This document shows positions 56,690 to 64,000 of a stretch of 64,000 bases of DNA, one piece after another; position 1 is the first letter of the stretch, and each line of letters begins with the position of its first letter. This DNA is from Liolophura sinensis (taxonomy: Eukaryota; Mollusca; Polyplacophora; Chitonida; Chitonidae), in contig NC_088306.1 in assembly GCF_032854445.1 (NCBI RefSeq), forward strand, positions 30,663,764 to 30,727,763, written 5' to 3'. Position numbers and translations under genes: made by a program. The notes under the pieces were generated by a model, which was not told where the DNA came from, did not search any database, and saw nothing but the letters and a program-made list of their open reading frames with translations.

Positions 56690-57927
56690 GAATAGATTCT
56701 CCCACTGATTCTGTAGTGCGTTGGTGGTAAAGATGCGAATAGATTCCCCCACTGATTCTGTGGTGCATTGGTGGTAAATATGTGAATAGATTCTCCCACT
56801 GATTCTGTGGTGCGTTGGTGGTAAAGATGCAAATAGATTCCCCCACTGATTCTGTGGTGCATTGGTGGTAAATATGCGAATAGATTCCCCCACTGATTCT
56901 GTGGGGCATAGGTGGTAAATAAGTGAATAGATTCCCCCACTGATTCTATGGGTCATTGGTGGTAAATATGCGAATAGATTCCCCCACTGATTCTGTGGGG
57001 CATAGGTGGTAAATATGCGAATAGATTCCCCCACTGATTCTGTGGGTCATTGGTGGTAAATATGTGAATAGATTCCCCCACTGATTCTGTGGGTCATTGG
57101 TGGTAAATATGCGAATAGATTCCCCCACTGATTCTGTGGGTCATTGGTGGTAAATATGCGAATAGATTCCCCAGTGATTCTGTGGTGCGTTGGTGGTAAA
57201 GATGCAGATAGATTCCCCCACTGATTCTGTTGGACATTGGCGGTAAATATGCGAATAGATTCCCCCACTGATTCTGTGGGTCATTGGTGGTAAATATGTG
57301 AATAGATTCTCCAGTGATTCTGTGGTGCATTGGTGGTAAATATGCAAATGGATTCGCCTGCTGATTCTGTTGGACATTGGTGGTAAATAAGTGAACTGAT
57401 TTCCCCACTGATTCTGTGGGGCATTGGTGGTAAATAAGTGAATTCATTCCACCACTGATTGTGTTGGACATTGGTGGTAAATAAGTGAATTGATTCCACC
57501 ACTGATTCTGTGGGATATTGGTGGTAAATAAGTGAATTGATTCCACCACTGATTCTGTTGGACATTGGTGGTAAATAAGTGAATTGATTCCTCCACTGAT
57601 TCTGTGGGAAATTGGTGATAATTGAGTAGATTCTCCTACTGATTCTGTGAGACCTTGGCGATCATAAAGTATGTGAATAGATTCCCCCACTGATTTTGTG
57701 GGACATTGGTGATAAATAAGTGAATAGATTCCATCACTGATTTCGTGGGGCCTTGGTGATAAATAAGTGAATAGCTTCCCCCACTGATTTTGTGGGGCCT
57801 TGGTGATAAATGAGTAGATTTCACCACTGATTTTGTGGGGCCTTGGTGATAAATAAGTGAATAGCTTCCCCCACTGATTCTGTGAGGTCTTGGTGATAAT
57901 GAAATAAGTGAATAGATTCCACCTATG
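56690..57927. repeat. ~47-bp minisatellite, ~26 copies
   Basis: Unit GATTCCCCCACTGATTCTGT, GGGGCATTGGTGGTAAATAA, GTGAATA, with several sub-types (GCGTTGGTGG, GGACATTGG, GGCCTTGGTGATAA). The minus-strand frames of 78-298 codons (Tyr-Leu-Pro-Pro-Met, Asn-Gln-Trp-Gly) are repeat-derived. Confidence 0.95.
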
Positions 57928-58272
57928 ACAGCAGCTACCGCATCGGTGTGCAACGAATGCTGCTGTGAGTTCGCAATGAGGAAATGACAAAGTCAGTTCA
58001 TGGGTTGATTACTGCTGCTTTATTAGAACTGTTATTCGTTGTGTAGGTACACCGTTTGTGCAAAGTCGCACGCGCCGCAAGAACCATTCATCAATCCAGT
58101 TCACAAAACTTCCTTACACGTGAAACACCATGGACCCTCAAAACCTCGCAACAACGCAGGTTCTTAGCCGCCGTGACAACCGAAAGACACTCGAGGTCGT
58201 TTTCATGGCACCTCCGTCACAGAATGAGGATGTCGCAAACTGGCGACAACTCCCTATCTGTGTTGACTACAG
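57928..58272. mobile_element. Unique ~345-bp segment inserted into the 47-bp array
   Basis: The array is broken in the middle of a unit (GATTCCACC / CACCACTGAT), with a 4-base CACC repeated on both sides, and resumes at 58273-58405. The insert is not repetitive and more GC-rich than its surroundings. On the minus strand it contains AATAAA near 58018-58023. No terminal inverted repeats were seen and no family was recognised. Confidence 0.5.
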
Positions 58273-58405
58273 TAACACCACTGATCCTGTAGGGTCTTGG
58301 TGATAAATAAGTGAATAGATTCCACCACTGACTCTGTGGGGCCGTGGTGATAATGAAATATGTGGATAGATTCCCCGACTGATTCTGTAGGGCCTTGGTG
58401 ATAAT
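58273..58405. repeat. Continuation of the 47-bp minisatellite
   Basis: Three further units (ACTGATCCTGTAGGGTCTTGGTGATAAATAAGTGAATAGATTCC and variants) after the insertion. Confidence 0.85.
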
Positions 58406-58439
58406 TAAGTGGTGGAGGCTCATGTTTTCGTGTGTGCGA

Positions 58440-58575
58440 TGTAATGTTTCGCTGAAGACCACGTCTTCTACCAAACATGGTGCATATGTATCTTAGTATC
58501 GCATGTGAGAAAGTTCGTCCGTAACTTGTCAAAGGGTGGTGGTTTATCCGGGACTGCCCCGGGCCTCTGGGGTCT
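58440..58575 (+). mobile_element. SINE variant copy
   Basis: GTTTCGCTGAAGACCACGTCTTCTACCAAACATGGTGCATATGTATC...AAGTTCGTCCGTAACTTGTCAAAGGGTGGTGGTTTATCCGGG; the same subtype as 56465. Confidence 0.6.
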
Positions 58576-58697
58576 TCTTCATTGTTGTCTGTGCCATGAC
58601 ATAAGGCAACATGATTTACAAGGATAGTTTGCAAGACACAACAGTTTTGTGAAATTGGACCATGGGTTAATATATGTACATGTATCTTCTACATTTA

Positions 58698-58951
58698 GGG
58701 GCCTCCGTGGCTCAGTCGGTTAAAGCGCTAGCGCAGCGTAATGACCCAGGAGTCTCTCACCAATGCGGTCGCTGTGACTTCAAGTCCAGCTCATGCTGGC
58801 TTCCTCTCCGGCCGTACGTGAGAAGGTCTGTCAGCAACCTGCGGATGGTCGTGGGTTTCCTCCCTCCATAATGCTGGCCGCCGTCGTATAAGTGAAATAT
58901 TCTTGAGTACGGCGTAAAACACCAATCAAAAAAAAAAAAAAAAAAAAAAAA
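58698..58951 (+). mobile_element. Full-length tRNA-derived SINE with perfect target-site duplication
   Basis: Head: GGGGCCTCCGTGGCTCAGTCGG, with a pol III A box TGGCTCAGTCGG at 58708-58719 and a B box ACTTCAAGTCC at 58777-58787. Body: AACCTGCGGATGGTCGTGGG and TAATGCTGGCCGCCGTCGTA. Tail: TTGAGTACGGCGTAAAACACC followed by about 25 A. A 14-bp perfect direct repeat ATCTTCTACATTTA flanks it (58684-58697 and 58952-58965). Intact boxes, long A tail and unmutated duplication indicate a recent insertion by target-primed reverse transcription using a partner LINE. It is the reference copy for the fragments elsewhere in this window. Confidence 0.93.
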
Positions 58952-58979
58952 ATCTTCTACATTTATGCAATTGCAACTA

Positions 58980-59175
58980 GCTCTGGACCAGAGAGTGATG
59001 CCCGGATCAGAGTATGATGTCTGGATCAGAAAGTGATGTCCAGATCAGAGTATGATGTCCAGATCGGAGTGTGATGTTTGGATCAGAAAGTGATGTCGGG
59101 TTCAGAGAGTGATGTCCGGATCAGAGATTGGTGTCCGGATCAGAGTGTGATGTTTGGATCCGAGTGTGATGTTGG
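58980..59175. repeat. ~18-20-bp degenerate repeat
   Basis: About ten units of GATCAGAGTGTGATGTCCG with variable length. Confidence 0.85.
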
Positions 59176-61235
59176 ACCATCCTGTTCCTAAAGTTAACTA
59201 AGTCAAATCAAGGAAAGCACATGTATATTGTTCTCCTCTGAATAGTCACAGTAAACACAGATGTCAGGGCCTAGTCTGGCCTCGGAAGGGCAGGAGGTGA
59301 AGCCTCATCGTTGAATCCACCGGTGAAGGGCATCTCGTTGAATATTTCGATCCTCATACATTTTTAAGGGCCTCGGTTCCTTTGGTTGACCTGCACCCCA
59401 CAACAAGTACCGAGCCTGAAAATTCAGTCTAAGGATGGCTTGTATTTACTGATATGCGGAGAACTCAGCCATCCGGGATGACGTGCATCTGATCATCACA
59501 TTGTATCATAGCTACCCCAGACCATCATTAAAAAGTTGTTTGTTGCGGGTAACAAATCCTGTTTTTTGAAGTCGGGTTGGTCGGTCGGCATTTCTTTTTT
59601 TTTTTTAAGTAAATTGAAAGTAATTCCCGGCCCGCATAATCTGAAGGCTAATTGAATTATCTCGGGTCCAATTTTCGTTACTTTAGGGCATGCATTTCCG
59701 ATTTTAAATGCTCTTTTAAAACCCTTTCACACTGAAGTCAAATATTCCTTCTTGATTCTGGCTCCAACATTAAATTTAAGTAAATTTACGAACTTTAAAC
59801 CTAAGCAACTGAAGGTATCCATGGCTTTCGCTACATAGAAATTGTATTCGCCAAAAGTAATGTGGCGAACGGCTAGCGGAAGCCTAGCGACTAAGACGAT
59901 AATTCGAGTCTTATAATGAATTGGGTCTTTTTTTTTTTATTATTTTATTTTATTTTACTTTAGTTTTGACGCAAAGGGCACTTCGAGGGAACGGCAGCGT
60001 CCGGTATTCGGACTATAAGAAGGGTTGGATTAGGCCCTGGATGTGCTATGGTTTGCAGCAAGTTTGCGTCAGCCTGCTACTTATCTGTTGATCCACTAGG
60101 ACAGGTGATACGGATGATACACTGAAATGGTGCTATCTGCAATCTTTCTTTCAAGCATTTTTAACATGGGAGTAGTAGGAAACTTAGATTTGGCAGCGAG
60201 GATACAAAAGATCTCGTGTCACCTGTACAGAAACACGTGATCAAGACTTCAGCCCAAGACATAAACATTTACTTTGCCACCGATTCTGAAGCACAAGAGC
60301 ATGAAGAGAGACGTGACAGTCAGCGATTTCTCATTTTACAGTAATTAGAAAACGTTAGCATACATGCAGGTCATCCATTCTAAATGGAACATCCCCCTCA
60401 TGTTATTGTGCTTCTAGATGTAGGTCCAGCGTGAGCAAGGTACATTTACCTTGGCACTCATCCCATTACACAAAGGTACACTTACCTGGGCACTGATCCC
60501 ATTACACAAAGAACCATATGTAAGTTGTGGATTTTGTGATTTAGGGTAAGTAATGTGGACACGGCATCAACAACGGAACAATCCCCTTGTGTTCATGTGC
60601 CTTACATGTGAACAAAACCTGAACTCCATACACGCATCCTTTCGGGGGATATTACCCATAACATATACCATTGATTACATGTAGATACCAGTAAGCTATG
60701 GGCAAAGTCATGACTTTTTACGGGACTTTATATGCACATTACAGGGCACCAGTAAAGGAACATCCCATTAGTGTTATTGTGGAGCAGTTGAGCTCAATAT
60801 ATGCAGCACTTTTTGAGATATTGGTTTTCACTGTTGAGATATTTGGTCTCACTGTTATTCTGGGTATGACATACGCAAATCCCGTACTTAAAGTAAACTG
60901 AACATGAAGTATATACGCCCTGCTCAACCAAAACTGCAGCTCAACCAAAACTGCATCAAGAAGGACTATTTAGGCTCCATCTTTCACATTGCTGGCTAAG
61001 TCCACGTCATGATTTGCTGCGTGTGTCTCATTCTGGTATTTTGGACCTAGACAGCATATATATGTGCAGTGTCACACACATTTAATGCCACCGAGACAGC
61101 GTAGAGGCAGGGAAAATATCCTATCATGTCACACTCTAGGACTGAACTTCTTATTCTTCTGATGATTGAAAGATGAACATCTCAACCATGTGTACACTCA
61201 GTACATACTGTCAATCTTTTAAATGATGAATGTTA
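59176..61235. other. Intergenic, no gene recognised
   Basis: T-rich tracts at about 59588-59606 and 59930-59960. At 60380-60780 a weakly repeated motif (AACATCCCCCTCATGTTATTGTG / AACAATCCCCTTGTGTTCATGTG / AACATCCCATTAGTGTTATTGTG) recurs every 180-210 bases. No coding exon recognised. Confidence 0.4.
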
Positions 61236-61445
61236 AGCACTGTGGTGTACATTGGTTAGAACCCAGCCAGCCTGTATGTTGACCGTGTGGTTGTAAATAG
61301 GAAGGTACATGTATGTCTACAACCTGTGAATGGTTGTGTGTTCTCACCCTGGCTCTACCTGGTTTCCTCTTACAACAAAGCTGGCTGCCGTGGTATACGT
61401 GAAATATTCCTGAGTACAGTGCAAATCTCCAAAGAATAAATAAAC
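61236..61445 (+). mobile_element. SINE copy, diverged
   Basis: GGTTAGAACCCAGCCAGCCTG ... TCTACAACCTGTGAATGGTTGTGTGTTCTCACCCTGGCTCTACCTGGTTTCC ... GGCTGCCGTGGTATACGTGAAATATTCCTGAGTACAGTGCAAATC, then AATAAATAAA. Diverged relative of 58698. Confidence 0.7.
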
Positions 61446-62220
61446 ATACTAGCCAGCCCACAGTGATGCATATTTTGGTGCTACCCATCTTTGAGGATGG
61501 TCAGAAGAAAAGAACAAAAGCAACATCTGCAATTTGGCATATACCCAGGTACATGTAATACAGTACTGTTATTGAACCTCACCTACAATGTTGTACACAT
61601 ATCTTACCAATTTCACATTTAACCCACTCTGAACTATGAACAGGGTAACATCTACATCATGGAAAGCACAGAAAATGCTGGCTTTGAATTCATCATCCAA
61701 AGGATGCGAGACCCTGAGGATACTGGGGATAACTGAACAGCACTCTGAAATACGATACACAAGAGTACGTATGTCATTCATAAACACTGATTGGCCTCAA
61801 GGGCAGATCCAGTGGAGAATGCTAGGTGGGGTCCGACTATCACAACACATCAGGCGAGGATCCAGGGGCTGCCTACGCCGAGGAAGCTCTACATCTTTGA
61901 TAGCTGGAGATGTGTTCTTAGCTGTCTGGAGGAAATTAATTTGCTTTGTGTATGGTAATTTTTCTTTCCTTCTAAGAGCTTCCTTTGGGACATATTAGGC
62001 GTTATAGAGCTCTGTGGAGAAAATGTTGTGGACAACAGTATGTCTGCCAATGTATTTTTATGTTGGAACCTGCGATCTTTCCCTACCGTCGATCAGCTTA
62101 TTTGCCACTGATTTGTTTTCTACACAGTATGATGACTTTTATATAAAGACGATATGTCTGATTCGAATATTACGATAGGGCCTGCTGATTCTAGTGTCAC
62201 AGTATAATCAGTCAAGGCCT
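61446..62220. other. Intergenic, no gene recognised
   Basis: Two overlapping frames of about 70-120 codons on opposite strands (around 61570-62000) have no recognisable similarity. I cannot support a gene. Confidence 0.35.
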
Positions 62221-62224
62221 AATG

Positions 62225-63005
62225 TTCCATTCTAGTGTCACAACTGAGCATCCCCCATGCTGGTGTCACAGTACAGCATGTCTCAGGCTGGTGTCACAGT
62301 ACAGCATGTCCCATTCTGGTGTCACAATAGAGCATGTCCCATGCTGGTGTCATAACTGAGCATGGCCCATGCCAGTGTTACAATACAGCATATCCCAAGC
62401 CAGTGTCACAGTACAGCATGTCCAATGCAAGTGTCACAATACAGCATGTCCCAAGCCAGTGTCACAGAACAGCATGTCCAATGCAAGTGTCACAATACAG
62501 CATGTCCCAAGCCAGTGTCACAGAACAGCATGTCCAATGCAAGTGTCACAATACAGCATGTGCCATGCCAGTGTCACAGTGCAGCATGTCCAATACCAGT
62601 GTCACAATACAGCATGCCCAATGCGGGTGTCACAGTAAAGCATGTCCCATTTTGGTGTCACAGTACAGCATGTCCCATTCTGCTGTCACCACAGAGCATG
62701 GCTCAATCCAGTGTCACAACAGGGCATGTCCCATTCTGGTGTCACAAAAGACCATGCCCAATTCTGGTGTCACAACGCAGCATGGCCCATGCTGGTGTCA
62801 CAACAGAGCATGGCCCATGCTAGTGTCACAACAGAGCATGTCCCATTCTGGTGTCACAATAGGGCATGTTCCATGCTAATGTCACAATAGGGCATGTCCT
62901 AGTCTGGTGTCACCACAAAGCATGTCCAATTCTGGTGTCACAGTACAGCATCCCCCATTCTGGTGTCACCACAGAGGATGTTCAATGCTGGTTTCGCAGT
63001 ATATT
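62225..63005. repeat. 28-bp minisatellite, ~27 copies
   Basis: Unit CATGTCCCATTCTGGTGTCA then CAATACAG, with variants CAAGCCAGTG, ATGCAAGTG and ATGCTGGTG. Plus-strand frames up to 181 codons (Val-Ser-Gln-Tyr-Ser-Met-Ser) are repeat artefacts. Confidence 0.95.
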
Positions 63006-63232
63006 AAAGACATCATCAACATGTCTGTGATTCTGGTGTCCCAAGATTCCAGCTTATCAATACAACTGGTGGGTCTGGTGACACAGATTGTTTGTGATTC
63101 TTATGAAGTCATGAAATATCTACAAATTTAGTAACACAGTACATCTTATTGCATGACTAAGACATCATGAAGTCTTGTGTCTTTATGGAGTCCCAAGATG
63201 CATAAGATTTCAGTTTTTTTTCTCTTCCCATG

Positions 63233-63342
63233 TCACATTTTGTCTGTATCGTCCTCCTCTAGCTTCCTCTTCAGGGGGTTCACACCCGAGCCAAGGGTTG
63301 AGGAAAAGACAGGTCCTGGGGCTGCTTTGGCTCCAGTAATAC
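63233..63342 (-). CDS. Probable 3'-terminal coding exon of an unidentified gene
   Basis: On the minus strand an acceptor (TTTTACAG) precedes an exon beginning at 63342. Reading in the frame that takes its first two bases as the end of a split codon gives 35 residues to a TGA at 63235-63233: ITGAKAAPGPVFSSTLGSG, then VNPLKRKLEEDDTDKM. The Lys-Arg-Lys-Leu-Glu-Glu-Asp-Asp tail looks like a nuclear protein terminus. I cannot name the protein. Upstream exons would lie to the right, beyond the array at 63525-64000 and outside the window. Confidence 0.4.
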
Positions 63343-63524
63343 CTGTAAAAGTGAATGAAACCAAAGAACACAGTGTAAAGTCACTTTTTTTTTTGGAAAA
63401 AGGCAATATTACAGTAAAAGATATTCACACATCACACTTTAAACCAGTGTGCAAAGTTCAAAGAAAGATATTGTACAGAAATAAAAATTTTAACAAACAC
63501 ACTCAGAGTAAGAAGGATAAATGA

Positions 63525-64000
63525 GCAACACCAAGCAAGGATTTATGACACGGCATCCACATACCAAATCTGAGATAACTCCATCAAATCTGAAAAAACA
63601 CACTAACAGTCAGACCGATGAACGAGCAACACCAGGCAAGGATATATGACACGGCATCCACATACCAAATCTGAGATAACTCCATCAAGTCTGAACAAAC
63701 ACACTAACAGTCAGACCAATGAACAAGCAATACCAAGCAAGAATCTATGACATGGCATTCAAATACCAAATCTGAGATAACTCCATCAAATCTGAACAAA
63801 CACACTAACAGTCAGACCAATGAACAAGCAACACCAGGCAAGGATCTATGACACGGCATTCACAAACCAAATCTGAGATAACTCCATCAAATCTGAACAA
63901 ACACACTAACAGTCAGACCAATGAACGAGCAACACCAAGCAAGGATATATGACACGGCCTTCACTGTTAGTGTGTTTGTGATCTGAGATCACTCCATCAA
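63525..64000. repeat. ~99-bp tandem repeat, ~5 copies, running off the window
   Basis: Unit contains GAGCAACACCAAGCAAGGAT, ATGACACGGCATCCACATACC, AAATCTGAGATAACTCCATC and CTGAACAAACACACTAACAGTCAGACCAATGAAC. In the last unit (about 63963-63977) the ACTGTTAGTGTGTTT segment is present in inverted orientation relative to the other units. If the exon at 63233 is real, this array is in its upstream intron. Confidence 0.92.

Noticed and set aside
57094-57990. 298-codon minus-strand frame with Asn-Gln-Trp-Gly and Tyr-Leu-Pro-Pro repeats
   Set aside because: It lies within the 47-bp array, with overlapping open frames giving the same shifted peptides.
61569-61998. Overlapping frames on opposite strands near 61.6-62.0 kb
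   Set aside because: Neither shows a recognisable motif or convincing splice sites in a consistent frame.
62334-62879. 181-codon plus-strand frame with Val-Ser-Gln-Tyr-Ser-Met repeats
   Set aside because: Direct translation of the 28-bp minisatellite; no start context or non-repeat domain.

Overview
This is a window of animal nuclear DNA, most likely from a marine lophotrochozoan and probably a mollusc. Genes are split by GT-AG introns. Two of the encoded proteins are universal eukaryotic or mitochondrial-ribosome proteins. The spacer DNA carries several copies of a tRNA-derived SINE whose 3' tail (TTGAGTACGGCGTAAAAC followed by AATAAA-type repeats) I associate with molluscan genomes. There is no bacterial or organellar signal. 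The species assignment is inference; the eukaryotic exon structure is read directly.

Layout. 1-12000 holds no intact gene. It contains a small family of decayed secreted-protein exons, two nearly identical copies of a 454-bp element with terminal inverted repeats, minisatellites, SINE pieces and a dead Tc1/mariner transposase. 12226-19577 (+) is an eight-exon high-affinity choline transporter (SLC5A7/CHT1 type). 20690-21125 is a repeat rich in TGACGTCA sites, followed by another secreted-protein exon (21507-21746). 26204-27001 (+) is a single-exon leucine-rich-repeat membrane protein that looks like the end of a Toll ectodomain without a TIR domain. 28690-31090 is two large tandem arrays. 36306-37214 is a compact single-exon gene with a kappa-B-like site, a TATA box and an acidic product, ending in a histone-type 3' stem-loop. 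38040-40390 is a 56-bp array. 41279-50189 (-) is MRPL52 in five exons and 50903-54831 (+) is NOP10 in two exons. They start head to head about 0.7 kb apart. 55200-63000 is mostly minisatellites, SINEs and a G-rich tract. 63233-63342 (-) is probably the last exon of an unidentified gene whose upstream exons lie beyond the right edge.

How the parts relate. MRPL52 (mitochondrial translation) and NOP10 (rRNA pseudouridylation, telomerase RNP) appear to share a bidirectional housekeeping promoter with an ETS-type CCGGAAGT site. The other genes look functionally independent. The most striking architectural feature is that introns of all three multi-exon genes carry kilobase-scale minisatellites. 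The most unusual single locus is the non-histone open reading frame at 36617-37102 with a replication-dependent histone-type 3' processing signal.
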